In this document: piece after piece, positions 46,755-55,702 of the stretch | How the letters are laid out: the number at the start of each line of letters is the position of its first letter | How positions within the stretch are numbered: position 1 is the stretch's first letter | Assembly: GCF_001941865.1 (NCBI RefSeq) | Contig: NZ_CP016162.1 | Span: 2,666,001 to 2,730,000 of the forward strand | Direction: 5' to 3' | Source of the DNA: Pseudomonas alcaliphila JAB1 | GTDB lineage: Bacteria; Pseudomonadota; Gammaproteobacteria; Pseudomonadales; Pseudomonadaceae | DNA length: 64,000 nt | Translations under genes and position numbers: made by a program | Notes under the pieces: generated by a model | Databases searched by the model: none | What the model saw: the letters and a program-made list of their open reading frames with translations, nothing else | Told to the model about the DNA's origin: nothing

Positions 46755-47428
46755 TTGCTGCCAACAGAGGGCTCTACGCCGGCCTCTGCGAGACGCTCTG
46801 TATAGCGGATGGAGACATACTGACTGCCGCGGTCGCTATGATGAATCAGATTGCCTGCTCGTCCCGGCTGCCGTGCATACAGCGCCTGCTCCAACGCATC
46901 CAGCACGAACTCTGTTTTCATGTTGTTGCTGACGCGCCAGCCAACGATTCGTCGTGCAAAGACATCAATCACAAAGGCCACATAAAGCCAGCCCTGCCAT
47001 GTTGAAACGTATGTAAAGTCTGAGACCCACAGCTCGTTTGGTCGACTGGCATGGAACTGGCGATTAACCTTGTCGAGCGGGCATACAAGCTTCCCATCAG
47101 GCACCGTAGTACGGATTACCTGGCCGCGCCGAACACCCTGTAACCCAAGCCGGCGCATCAACCTCTGCACCGTGCAACGCGCGACGTTGATACGCTCTCG
47201 ATGTAGCTGCTTCCACACCTTCACGACGCCATAACACTGCATGTTGTCATCCCAGACGCGTTGGATCTCACTACTCAGCAGCTCGTCTTGTCTGGCCCGA
47301 ATGCTGCGTAGCTCTGGCTTGCGAGCCCGGGCTGTATGCCGGTAGTAACCGGACGGAGCGATCTGCACCACTCGACAGATCGACTCGACTCCGTAACGGT
47401 CACGATACTCGTCGACGAAGGCGTTCAG
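46755..47428 (-). pseudogene. IS3 transposase OrfB, N-terminal exon
   Basis: Encodes the HTH-21-like start (VVQIAPSGYYRHTARAR), the Mu-type integrase core with catalytic Asp in LWVSDFTYVSTWQG and in HHSDRGSQYVSIRY, and stops at EAGVEPSVGS where the intron begins. Expressed in the IS by frameshifting from orfA. About 225 codons. Confidence 0.88.
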
Positions 47429-47748
47429 GGTTTGTTGCGGCGGTCGAGCTCCGCCTGGGCAAAATAAGCGCTGGCCAGGCGCAGAATCTCGTTCGCCTTG
47501 CGCAACTCTCGATTCTCACGCTCCAGAGCTTTGAGGCGCTCTTGTTCGTCAGTTGTCTGGCCGGGTCGTTGGCCAGTATTAGTCTGATGTTTGCGCACCC
47601 AGCCATGCAGCGTCTGCGGGACACAGCCAATCTTAGGCGCAATGGATTCGATGGCTGCCCACTCGGATGGGTAGTCCTTCAGGTTCTCGAGAACCATGCG
47701 CACAGCACGTTCACGGACTTCAGGGGAGTAGCTATTGGATTTCGTCAT
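47425..47748 (-). CDS. IS3-family transposase OrfA
   Basis: 107 residues. Helix-turn-helix of the HTH_Tnp_1 type ([17 protein letters not shown] ... [23 protein letters not shown]) followed by a leucine-zipper coiled coil ([20 protein letters not shown]). Binds the inverted repeats and normally fuses to OrfB by a programmed frameshift. Intact by itself, but its partner is broken. Confidence 0.92.
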   Translation of the reverse strand: MTKSNSYSPEVRERAVRMVLENLKDYPSEWAAIESIAPKIGCVPQTLHGWVRKHQTNTGQRPGQTTDEQERLKALERENRELRKANEILRLASAYFAQAELDRRNKP

Positions 47749-47857
47749 GCCTCATTCTCTCAAGAGTTGAGGCCTCCACGAAACCCGGGGCGATTCAATC
47801 CCCCGCTCTTTGGGAGATCCTCATGCCTGATGAACGAATCCTTAGCTGAAGGCGCAA

Positions 47858-48778
47858 TTACAGGTGGTAATCGCCCGCGGCCTCCGGCTGATATAGCACT
47901 TTCCTGATCTCGATCCGGCGAGTCCGATCAGACACACGCCGGTCGATGGAGTCTCCCTCCCGATAGCCCAGGATGGCGGCGCCGATGTCGGAACACACGG
48001 AATGCTTGCCGGCGCTGCTGTCCGCGTCTTCAGGGTAAACCAAGGCCACTTCGATCTCTTCGTCATCCAGCTGCAACAAGGCCCTGGAGTTCATCGTGAC
48101 GACATTGCACGCCACCTGTTGCGGCTTGACTACGATGGCCCGCTCAAGCTCATGTTCGAGTTCAACAACGGCCGGGCCTTGCTCGAGCGCGATCAGACAT
48201 TCGAGCCTGGCCTTGTCGATTTCAGTGATATAGATCCCCGTGGAGTCGCCAACGGCACCTGCGCGCAGTAACTGGAAATAGCGCCCCGCCGTCATGGCAA
48301 ATGACTTCAATGTCGGCGTTTCGCTCTCAAGCAGAAAACCGCTGCGTTGAAATGCTTTCAGCGAGCGTGTGTTGTCCGGATGGATCTTGGCGATGAGCTT
48401 CTCGGCCCGGATGTCGAGGAAGGCCAGTTTCATGCCTTCGCGGATCGTACGGGCGCCAAGGTTTTGGCCCCATTTGTTGCTGTCTCCGATGGCCAGGACT
48501 ATCTCGCAATTTGGGCCGTTCTTGATCAGGCGGACAAAGCCCACCGGGGCGTCCTGCCGGTCGTAGGCCATGAAGAATCGGCCGCCCCGGTTGAACAGAT
48601 GGGTCAGGATCGGCAATTGAGTTCGTTCGATGGCTTGCTCGATGGAGCGGGAAACATGACGCGAATCGCTCAGGTAGCAGGTGACGCGCTCATCCTGCAA
48701 CCACTCCATCAGCGTCAGCGCGTGTGCCCGAGTAATTTCAGGGCACAGCGAAATGAAAGGCTTGTTCATCTTCACCAC
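47858..48778 (-). CDS. GNAT acetyltransferase fused to an Rnk/GreA-type C-terminal domain
   Basis: 306 residues. Residues 5-175 are a RimJ/RimL-like GNAT fold (GFVRLIKNGPNCEIVLAIGD; NLGARTIREGMKLAFLDIRAEKLIAKI; NTRSLKAFQRSGFLLE). Residues 181-306 read as a nucleoside-diphosphate-kinase regulator / GreA C-terminal domain (IYITEIDKARLECLI; NSRALLQLDDEE; DIGAAILGYREGDSI). Rnk binds RNA polymerase through the secondary channel, so the fusion could acetylate a transcription-linked target. This is inference. ATG choices are 48778 and 48769. It lies 61 bases from the IS. Confidence 0.8.
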   Translation of the reverse strand: MVKMNKPFISLCPEITRAHALTLMEWLQDERVTCYLSDSRHVSRSIEQAIERTQLPILTHLFNRGGRFFMAYDRQDAPVGFVRLIKNGPNCEIVLAIGDSNKWGQNLGARTIREGMKLAFLDIRAEKLIAKIHPDNTRSLKAFQRSGFLLESETPTLKSFAMTAGRYFQLLRAGAVGDSTGIYITEIDKARLECLIALEQGPAVVELEHELERAIVVKPQQVACNVVTMNSRALLQLDDEEIEVALVYPEDADSSAGKHSVCSDIGAAILGYREGDSIDRRVSDRTRRIEIRKVLYQPEAAGDYHL

Positions 48779-49057
48779 ACACTTATATGTAAAGAATGAA
48801 AGCCCTTCATGGCTATGGCCATGACGGTTCTTTCGGCAACCGGCTACTTTAAGCCATAACGCGAGTAATGCCGAACGGTCCGCGCATTTTTCCTAGTAAT
48901 CGGCTCTTTGGTTGCGGCTTCGATCCTGCGACTACTCAACCGAATCAAGGCATTCAGCCACCCCTGCCGCTCATCGCCCAACTGCAACATCGCCTCTGCA
49001 CCTCCACTCCAGACTGAAAGGCTCTCCCGCCTTTTGGACCAATCTGGAGGAACACAG

Positions 49058-50230
49058 ATGGAAACCCTGACTAGCCTGTTCGATACCAAGGGTTGTCCCT
49101 TGGAAAAACAAAAATTCACCTGGCGCGAGATGGCCGGGAAACCCATCAGCAAGCTCGACGACGATGCGTTCACCCGCGTGCGCATCATCCTGATGAACGG
49201 CATCGAAACCGATGCACTGCGGCTGAAGAACATCGGCGCACGTTTCAACGGTCACCTGCGTGAGGCACTGGCTCAGGTGCGCCGCACCGAGCAGCACCAG
49301 GCCACGATGGTCAACTGGTTGCTCTCGGCCGATCACTCGCCCTTGGAAACCACAGTGGCCTACGAACAGGTGGCGATCGAGGTGACTGCCGCCGTGGCGC
49401 AGACCGAACCCGATCCCTATCAGGCGCAGACCTATCGCTTCGGCCTGCTCGAAGACTTCGATCACCTCTACCGCTATTCGGCGATGCTCGATCGCCTTGA
49501 GGGCAAGGATGCGAACAATATTCTCCAGGGCTATACGGACATCATTCCCAGCCGGCCCACCACCGTGCATCACCGGGCTCCCGAGGACGATCTGCGCGAC
49601 TCCTATCAGCGCGAAAGCGCAGCCCTGATCACCAAGATCCACGCAGCGATGATTACCGCCGCCGAATATCAAACTCATGACTATTACATGACCATCGGCC
49701 CCACCTTTGCCGATCCCCTCGCCCGCCAGCTGTACGCGGAAATAGCCTCGGTCGAGGAGCAGCACGTGACCCAGTACGGCTCGCTGCAGGACCCTGACGA
49801 AAGCTTTCTGGAGAAGTGGCTGATTCACGAGGCGATGGAGGTATACGCCTACAACAGCTGCATGGAACAGGAAGAAAACCCGCGGATCAAGGCGATCTGG
49901 GAGCGCTTTCTCGACTACGAGCAAGGCCACCTGCATCTGGTTTGCGAATTGTTCAAGAAGTACGAGCGGCGCGACCCGGCGGAAATTCTTGGTGGCTCGG
50001 TGCCCAAACTGATCGAGTTCAAGAGCCAGCGCGACTTCGTGCGCAAGACCCTGGCCGAGGAAATGGACCTGCGTGCCAAGGGCCACGACTACGTCGACAA
50101 GAAGAACGAGGGCCACGCCAGCCGCGACTACCGCAACCACCTGAACTCCGAAGGCGTGCCCGCCGAGGCGGTTTCCGCCGGTTATCAATGGGCGCCGGGT
50201 ACGGAGCTCAGCCTGAAGAAAGTATCCTGA
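49058..50230 (+). CDS. Large ferritin-like protein
   Basis: 390 residues from ATG 49058 (GGAGGA upstream). Mostly helical with diiron-type ExxH motifs in SVEEQHVTQYG and FLDYEQGHLHLV and acidic helices in GIETDALRLKN and WLIHEAMEVYAY, so a ferritin/rubrerythrin-like four-helix core is likely. No signal peptide. Family function is unknown; members lie in Pseudomonas stress clusters with the gene that follows. A frame start at 48908 lacks a ribosome site. Confidence 0.75.
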   Translation: METLTSLFDTKGCPLEKQKFTWREMAGKPISKLDDDAFTRVRIILMNGIETDALRLKNIGARFNGHLREALAQVRRTEQHQATMVNWLLSADHSPLETTVAYEQVAIEVTAAVAQTEPDPYQAQTYRFGLLEDFDHLYRYSAMLDRLEGKDANNILQGYTDIIPSRPTTVHHRAPEDDLRDSYQRESAALITKIHAAMITAAEYQTHDYYMTIGPTFADPLARQLYAEIASVEEQHVTQYGSLQDPDESFLEKWLIHEAMEVYAYNSCMEQEENPRIKAIWERFLDYEQGHLHLVCELFKKYERRDPAEILGGSVPKLIEFKSQRDFVRKTLAEEMDLRAKGHDYVDKKNEGHASRDYRNHLNSEGVPAEAVSAGYQWAPGTELSLKKVS

Positions 50231-50240
50231 GGATCACGTC

Positions 50241-50960
50241 ATGCAGAACGCTACCAAGATGGGACTCAACTACACCGGCGCGCAGATGTCGCCGATCGAC
50301 AGTGAAGCCATGCTCAAGGCCAGCCAGGAGGTACCGCCAGACGTGCCCGGTGACGAACGCAAGCTGGCCGTGGTACGCAGCGAGGAAGTCACACGGGCCG
50401 ACAGCGTTGGTTCGGTGCCGCTGCCGGGCTCGGTCAAGGGCATGCTGAAGACCGCGCTGAACAAGCTCACCGGCGTCAGCCCGGAAATGCTCATCGACAA
50501 GCTCGGCGAACGGCTGGCCTTCGAGCGCACCGGGGTGCGTCTGTACGAAGCGCTGCTGGCCAAGGCATCGGTGGTCGGGGTGGTCGACGAGACTCAGTTG
50601 GAAACCCTGCAGCGCTTTCGCGCCGAGGAAGCCGAGCATTTCGAATTGGTGGTGGCCGCCATGGAGAAACTGGGAGCGGACCCGTCGGCCATGACGCCCT
50701 GCGCCGACGTCGTAGGCGTAACCGGGATGGGTGTCTTGCAGACTATTAGTGATCCGCGAACCAACCTGGCGCAATCACTCAATGCCCTGCTCACGGCCGA
50801 GCTCACCGATAACGCGGGCTGGGAGCTGCTGATTGAGCTAGCCGATACCAGCGGCCAACCCGAGATTGCCGAGAGTTTCTACAAGGCACTGAGCCAGGAA
50901 CAGGTGCACCTGGAAACCATACGAATCTGGCTCAGGGATGAGATCGTAAGGCAGGTATAG
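50241..50960 (+). CDS. Ferritin-like domain protein
   Basis: 239 residues. A disordered N-terminus of about 60 residues is followed by a four-helix bundle with two ExxH metal motifs (FRAEEAEHFELV and LSQEQVHLETIRIW) and acidic RLAFERTGVRLYEALL. It starts 10 bases after the previous gene and is surely cotranscribed with it. A role in oxidative or iron stress is suggested by the fold only. A strong hairpin terminator follows the stop. Confidence 0.8.
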   Translation: MQNATKMGLNYTGAQMSPIDSEAMLKASQEVPPDVPGDERKLAVVRSEEVTRADSVGSVPLPGSVKGMLKTALNKLTGVSPEMLIDKLGERLAFERTGVRLYEALLAKASVVGVVDETQLETLQRFRAEEAEHFELVVAAMEKLGADPSAMTPCADVVGVTGMGVLQTISDPRTNLAQSLNALLTAELTDNAGWELLIELADTSGQPEIAESFYKALSQEQVHLETIRIWLRDEIVRQV

Positions 50961-50967
50961 CGCAGCA

Positions 50968-50996
50968 GCGTGGAGGGGCCGACGGCCCTTCCACGC
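50968..50996. terminator. Bidirectional terminator after the ferritin-like pair
   Basis: Stem GCGTGGAGGGGCC / GGCCCTTCCACGC with a 3-base loop between the ferritin-like operon and the convergent DUF2061 gene. Confidence 0.8.
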
Positions 50997-51004
50997 CGCA
51001 TCGA

Positions 51005-51271
51005 TCAAGGGCTTTCACTACCACGCAAGATTCGCCGCACACTGCTCAGAATGCGGCCATGGTTGCCCTCCCCTGAACCATCGCTATCTGGGTCTTCCTT
51101 ACTGTTCTCGATGCGCTTCCAGAACTTTTCGTGGAAGTAGTACGCGACCGTATTACATGCCGGTTCCAGCAGCGCAATCAGGCCACCGGTTAGGAGGTCA
51201 CCGGTCAGCGCGAAGGCGATACCGAAGGCGATGGAAAAGTGCAGGATGGCAAAGGTGAAGGTCTTTAGCAT
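51005..51271 (-). CDS. DUF2061 small membrane protein
   Basis: 88 residues from ATG 51271 (MLKTFTFAILHFSIAFG). Two membrane helices (about 4-22 and 25-45) and the family motif LTGGLIALLEPACNTVAYYFHEKFW. The C-terminus is polar and acidic. A TTG at 51313 could extend it by 14 residues and would overlap the DUF892 stop. Function unknown; common in stress operons. Cotranscribed with the DUF892 gene. Confidence 0.82.
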   Translation of the reverse strand: MLKTFTFAILHFSIAFGIAFALTGDLLTGGLIALLEPACNTVAYYFHEKFWKRIENSKEDPDSDGSGEGNHGRILSSVRRILRGSESP

Positions 51272-51309
51272 GGAAGGCCCCAGCACCGGTTTGCCGGCGC
51301 TGGGTTTGC

Positions 51310-51819
51310 TCAACGCTTGGCATCCAGATCAGGCGAGGCGCTACGCTGGAGAAACGCTGTGGTTATCTGAGGCAGATGCTCGCGCAACCAGTCCGCCATC
51401 GCTACTTCCTGTTTGAGGATCTGTTCGCAGGCGGTTTGAGTCTGAGCGTCACCGGCCTCTTTGGCGGCGGCGATCAGCACGGTGTAGGCGGCAATTTCCA
51501 CGTTCTCGAAGACGTAGCCGCTCATCGCACCTTTGACCACCTCATCGCTGACAGTCATGCCGGCAACCGCCTGACCGAAGGCCATGACCTTGGCGGAAAG
51601 GTCCTTGAAGGTCGACGGGCTGCTGCCCAGGCGCTGCAAACAGGACTCCAGCAGCTCGCGCTGGCCGCGAGTCTCATCGATGTGCTGGACGATACGTGCC
51701 TTGAGCTCGGGGTAGTGTTCCAGGCGCTCGGATTGCGCAGTGAGCATCTTCTCGGCCTGCTGCTCCATGGCGTGGGCGTCGCGTAGCCAATCCAGCAGGT
51801 TGTCGGTAGCAGTGGACAT
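51310..51819 (-). CDS. DUF892 (YciE/YciF-like) ferritin-like stress protein
   Basis: 169 residues from ATG 51819 (AGGAGATGACCAA upstream). Four-helix bundle with acidic/His ligand positions in HAMEQQAEKM, HIDETRGQRELLES, NVEIAAYTVLIAAA and ILKQEVAMADWLREH. YciF-type proteins are induced by osmotic and general stress and form dimers with a diiron-like site. A longer frame to 52071 is open but lacks conserved sequence. Third ferritin-like gene of this cluster. Confidence 0.9.
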   Translation of the reverse strand: MSTATDNLLDWLRDAHAMEQQAEKMLTAQSERLEHYPELKARIVQHIDETRGQRELLESCLQRLGSSPSTFKDLSAKVMAFGQAVAGMTVSDEVVKGAMSGYVFENVEIAAYTVLIAAAKEAGDAQTQTACEQILKQEVAMADWLREHLPQITTAFLQRSASPDLDAKR

Positions 51820-52097
51820 TTGGTCATCTCCTGTTGGTCTGATCGGGCCGCCCTCCTCTGACGCTCTTGCAAGCGGACAGTGAAAGACGGTCAAGGACAA
51901 TGAATGCAGAAAAGAGCTGCGCGATTTGCGTTGGCTCTCCGTACTGATGAGTCGTCCGTGACCGCGGCAGTTCAGGTTATTTGCCGAGGCGTTTGACGAG
52001 CGGTGCGGCGCCTTTACCAATGGGCAGAAAGGTTGAACCGCCGCGGCCGGTGGGTTTTCTACACGGGACATAACCCTGCAGAAACGAGGAAAACTTC

Positions 52098-53579
52098 ATG
52101 ACCGCGCTATCTGCCAAAGCCGGCTGTTGCTGGCCGGCCTCCACCCCGGAAATCGACTTCCCCACCCTCTCCGGCCATTGCGAATGTGACGTAGTGGTCG
52201 TCGGTGCCGGCATTGCCGGCCTAAGCACCGCGCTGGCGTTGTGTGAGGCTGGCAAGTCGGTGGTGGTACTCGAAGCGAGGAAGGTCGGCCGCCAGGTGAC
52301 CGGCCTGTCCACCGCCAAGGTCACCACCCAACATGCGCTCATTTATCGCGACCTGATCGCCAAGGCTGGCCGTGCTACGGCTCAGTCCTATGCAGACGCC
52401 AACCAGCAGGCGCTGCAGCGTATTGCCGATTGGGTCGAGCAGTACGCGATCGACTGCGATTTCCAGCGCCGCTCGGCCTATGTTTATTCGCTGAGTGAAA
52501 AACAGGATGCCGCCTTGAGTAGCGAAGCCGAGGCCGCTCGCTCTCTGGGTCTGGATGCACGGGTGCTGGAGCGTGCGCCGCTGCCGTTCACCACCTCCGC
52601 CGCGCTGGAATTTCCTGAACAGGCACAGTTCAATCCGGCCCGTTATCTGCTGGGACTTGCGCAAGCAGTGCAGACCAAGGGCGGACGAGTATTCGAAAGC
52701 ACTCGCGCCACTGATTTCGAACACCATGAACGCTGGCAGATCGGTTTCGAGGGCGGCGTCCTCAGTGCCGACAAGCTGGTGATCACGACGCATATGCCGG
52801 TGAAAACACCGGTGGACTATGTCAGCCCGACACAGCCGCGTTGCCACGTCGCCATCGCCTTCCGTCCGAATGCCGACGAAGCTCTGGATGGCATGTTCAT
52901 CGCCGCTGACGAGCCCACGCACTCTATCCGTATGGCGCAGGACGAGGACGGGCCGCTGATTCTGGTGCTAGGCCCGCGTTTCAATACGGGCCAGGACGCC
53001 GACGTGGCGCAGCGTTTCGTCGAACTGGAACGTTGGGCGCGGCAGCACCTGCCGGTGGCCGAGGCCGTGTGGCGCTGGTGCAACGAGGACTACGACACAC
53101 CTGACCGCATGGCCTACGTCGGCGAGCCGGACGCCGAGCAGGCCCCTGGCCTTTACCTAGCTACCGGGTTCAGCGCCTGGGGCATCACCAATGGCACCGC
53201 CGCCGGCATTGGCTTGGCGCAGCAGATCATCACCGGCAGCTGGCCTTGGGGGGCGCTGTTCGACCCCAAGCGCGATGCCGGGGAAGACCTCAATCAGAGC
53301 AGCGACAGCCATACGCTGATCAATGATGTGCAGGCGCTGAAGCCCGGCCAGGGTGGCGTCCTAAAGCATGGCGATGACAAGCTGGCCGTATGGCGGGATG
53401 ATGACGGTTCGTTCCATGCGCTCAACGCGGAATGCACACACATGGGCTGCCCGGTGACCTGGAACAATGCCGATCGCACCTGGGACTGTCCGTGCCACGG
53501 CTCGATCTTCGAGGCTGACGGCCAAGTCAGGCATGGACCTGCCTGTGAACCACTGGCGAAGCGTGCGGTACCGGACTGA
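52098..53579 (+). CDS. FAD-dependent oxidoreductase with C-terminal Rieske domain
   Basis: 493 residues. The N-terminal DAO fold has VVVVGAGIAGLSTAL (about 34) and an FAD site at GLYLATGFSAWGITNGTA. The C-terminal Rieske [2Fe-2S] domain (about 420-493) has ECTHMGCPV and CPCHGSIF, the Cys-x-His and Cys-x2-His pairs. Members of this fusion family are found in stress and stationary-phase regions; the substrate is unknown. ATG at 52098 preceded by GAAACGAGGAAAA. Transcribed alone, divergent from the DUF892 operon. Confidence 0.9.
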   Translation: MTALSAKAGCCWPASTPEIDFPTLSGHCECDVVVVGAGIAGLSTALALCEAGKSVVVLEARKVGRQVTGLSTAKVTTQHALIYRDLIAKAGRATAQSYADANQQALQRIADWVEQYAIDCDFQRRSAYVYSLSEKQDAALSSEAEAARSLGLDARVLERAPLPFTTSAALEFPEQAQFNPARYLLGLAQAVQTKGGRVFESTRATDFEHHERWQIGFEGGVLSADKLVITTHMPVKTPVDYVSPTQPRCHVAIAFRPNADEALDGMFIAADEPTHSIRMAQDEDGPLILVLGPRFNTGQDADVAQRFVELERWARQHLPVAEAVWRWCNEDYDTPDRMAYVGEPDAEQAPGLYLATGFSAWGITNGTAAGIGLAQQIITGSWPWGALFDPKRDAGEDLNQSSDSHTLINDVQALKPGQGGVLKHGDDKLAVWRDDDGSFHALNAECTHMGCPVTWNNADRTWDCPCHGSIFEADGQVRHGPACEPLAKRAVPD

Positions 53580-54255
53580 ACCACCCTCCCCAAAGTCGTT
53601 ACAGCTACAGCCGCACCCCGGATGCCAATGAAGCACCATGGCTAGGTCTTCCTTTGCAAGGGCTGAAAGCTCACGGGTGGGTTTGATTTTTCTACTCGCC
53701 GAGAGCAGTGGTAATGGCCACTAACCAGACCAAACCGCGCGAGCTGATGTAACTCTTGCCTGGGCTACCCGGTAAACTACTGAGGCGGGTTGGCAGCCAA
53801 TGTCGCAGCGCTGTTGGCTAAGCCCCCCTATATCTGCCCTCTGTCGCCGCTGCTTGGCTGGTTTTTTCTGTTGAAGGCATCTCCGAACAGGCTTCTTCGA
53901 CGTGCGATAGTTTTAGGACATGCTTCGCATGCGTTAGCGTCTCGTCCAGATTCAGTATAAGTTTTTTCTTCCCCAAAGGCTCTTTGAGATAACAAGCCAT
54001 ACATATAGTTCAGAGAGTTTTTTCATTGCCAATTCGCCGACTTATTAGCCAGCGCAAAGTGCCACACACGCAATGACTCGCCGTGAACGTATTTTATCTG
54101 ACACTCCCATCTACATTTCAGCCTATGCATGGATAGGCTTGTACAACTTATGTAAATGATGGCTCTTTGAGTTTTTTCTTTACCATTCGTCCATAACGCT
54201 TGGCGCTAGCTAGATACGTAACTATTTTTTGTGGGTGCTATCAAGGAGGCGCCCC
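53580..54255. other. AT-rich 676-base intergenic stretch
   Basis: Visibly lower in GC than the flanks. Contains repeated GGCTCTTTGAG (53974 and 54161) and several T runs. One minus-strand frame of 60 codons (54000 to 53818, start MACYLKEPLGKKK) looks somewhat protein-like but has no ribosome site. No other gene is seen. This looks like acquired DNA or a remnant. Confidence 0.45.
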
Positions 54256-54573
54256 ATGAAACACAATCTGGAAGAAATTCAGTCAGCACTATCTAAGTAC
54301 GATGTTAATGTAACATCAAGGCCAGATGGAAGCATAGTTCTTACAATTACCCATAACGAACGGCAGTTAGAGCGCGTCCTCGATGGGAGTTGCTCCACTC
54401 GAGAAGTCATTCGCCTGATTCATTTCGATATGGCGCTGAACGAAGATGCCGAGTCAATCAACGAAGCAGTCAAATACTGCAGCACCACCCAATTGCCCAC
54501 CTACTCGCGTGAGCCGCTTTTCCGCACGCGTTCCTCTCGCTTATGGGCAATGAGAAAGCTCACGAACAAATGA
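54256..54573 (+). CDS. Hypothetical small protein
   Basis: 105 residues from ATG 54256, with AAGGAGG 6 bases upstream, the best ribosome site in the area. No signal peptide or membrane segment. N-terminal DGSIVLTITHNERQLERVL resembles a small beta-sheet fold, and the C-terminus is Arg-rich (RTRSSRLWAMRK). Low GC codon use at the start. I do not recognise the family. Followed six bases later by another unknown gene. Confidence 0.6.
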   Translation: MKHNLEEIQSALSKYDVNVTSRPDGSIVLTITHNERQLERVLDGSCSTREVIRLIHFDMALNEDAESINEAVKYCSTTQLPTYSREPLFRTRSSRLWAMRKLTNK

Positions 54574-54579
54574 GGAGAT

Positions 54580-55020
54580 ATGCAAATGCCCAGATGCACG
54601 GTTTCCACTCCGGTTCGGAACAAGCTCAAGGACCTCATGGGGGAAATCAGAAGGCATATGCCTTACCGCCACCAACTGACGTACGAATGGCCCTATACAG
54701 CCGGCTCGTTATGTTTGATGGCGCTGCTGATCTCACAACCTCAACAGCCTTCACTGCAGCCCGCCGCCCACAGCGCACAGAGCTCCCTTCGAGCGATAGA
54801 CTCGAACTGCTATCAGGTGCATATCGAAGCGCTGGACAACCTGCATTGCGAGAGTTGTGGCAATGACCAAGTGACCGACTCGCGCCTTGACGCAGACTTT
54901 AAGCTCAGTCGCTCACTGCTCACCTGCAAGAAAGTACAGAGTGTCCCGTTGAATGAAAGCAGTACGGGCAATCCCGACAATCTGAGGATCGAAGTGATCA
55001 AATCCAATCACTCCTTCTAG
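54580..55020 (+). CDS. Hypothetical protein with possible membrane segment
   Basis: 146 residues. A hydrophobic stretch (AGSLCLMALLIS, about 41-53) could be a weak membrane anchor. The chain after it has a CxxC-like motif (CESCGND) and isolated Cys (SNCYQVHIEALD; LLTCKKVQSV). No strong domain. The start is uncertain; ATG codons at 54580 and 54586 both lie close behind the preceding gene. Convergent hairpin at 55072. Confidence 0.5.
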   Translation: MQMPRCTVSTPVRNKLKDLMGEIRRHMPYRHQLTYEWPYTAGSLCLMALLISQPQQPSLQPAAHSAQSSLRAIDSNCYQVHIEALDNLHCESCGNDQVTDSRLDADFKLSRSLLTCKKVQSVPLNESSTGNPDNLRIEVIKSNHSF

Positions 55021-55071
55021 CCCCCCTTGGCGTCTTGGACTGTAGTGCCGACCTGCTTACACTGCTTCTCG

Positions 55072-55103
55072 CACCCCGATTGTTTGAGCGAATTATCGGG
55101 GTG
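55072..55103 (+). terminator. Hairpin after the unknown gene pair
   Basis: CACCCCGAT pairs with ATCGGGGTG across a 14-base loop, about 50 bases after the stop; short T runs follow. Confidence 0.55.
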
Positions 55104-55702
55104 ACTGTTTACATGTGTCGACCCAATCAACGCAGGGCATCATTTCGAGTTCGATAGCTTGCTTTGCAATTACACTGGCTACTCTTATTATTCCAGTACA
55201 TATGGATGCACCTCGGAACTATCCCTAGCAATGAAGATATTCTGGCATTACCGCCTGGACATTCTCGATCATGGCTTGGCTCATCAGGCGCTTTGCCGAG
55301 CCGTGTATAAGCATATAGTTCGCACCGCGACTTATAACGCTGCGCCACTGCTTAAAAACAACATCCATCGTGTCTGTATGAAGCAAATACCGCGATAGCG
55401 CCGATCTTTGTAGGCTGCCAGTCAGCACTGTCAGAAGTGCTCACGCGCACCTGGCAAGTGGTGCAGAAGAGCCTTTACTGGGGTTGGGCTGACATGAACA
55501 GGAAAACGCCGGATGGGCATCGGACTGATCGCCAGGCTGGCGGCGGGCGGGAACCACGCCTGGCAGCACCAGCATGGCTTTTCGGACCTATCTCGAGATG
55601 CTTCTGGCCGACCTGACAGAGGTTCAAGGAATTTCGCACCATTGTCGTAGCGAAGAATGGAAAGGAGGCCCATAGAGGGCCTCCTCCAGGCTAGGCAGTC
55701 AA
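55104..55702. other. Noncoding stretch before the KGG gene
   Basis: About 600 bases with only short, unconvincing frames. AT-rich in its first half, GC-richer in the second. No RNA gene recognised. Confidence 0.45.

Larger units (their letters stand above)
43565..47797 (-). mobile_element. IS3-family insertion sequence interrupted by a group II intron
   Basis: Terminal inverted repeats are 43565-43591 and 47771-47797, 24 of 27 bases matching (begin TGAATCGC, end GTGGAGGCC or ATGGAGGCC). The element carries orfA (47425-47748) and orfB (47428 to 43604) on the minus strand. Without the 2926-base intron it would be 1307 bp, the usual IS3 size. The flanks (AAC left, ATC right) show no target duplication. 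A 4-base deletion in orfB just beside the intron (in the DSYDNALAET region) means the transposase is frameshifted as well as split. Confidence 0.9.

Noticed and set aside
43555..47805. Target-site duplication of the IS
   Set aside because: Flanks read AAC on the left and ATC on the right; no 3- or 4-base direct repeat is present.
54143..54170. A second dif-like site (ACTTATGTAAAT)
   Set aside because: It lacks one T in the XerD arm and the XerC arm does not match, so it does not support a dif-flanked integrative element.
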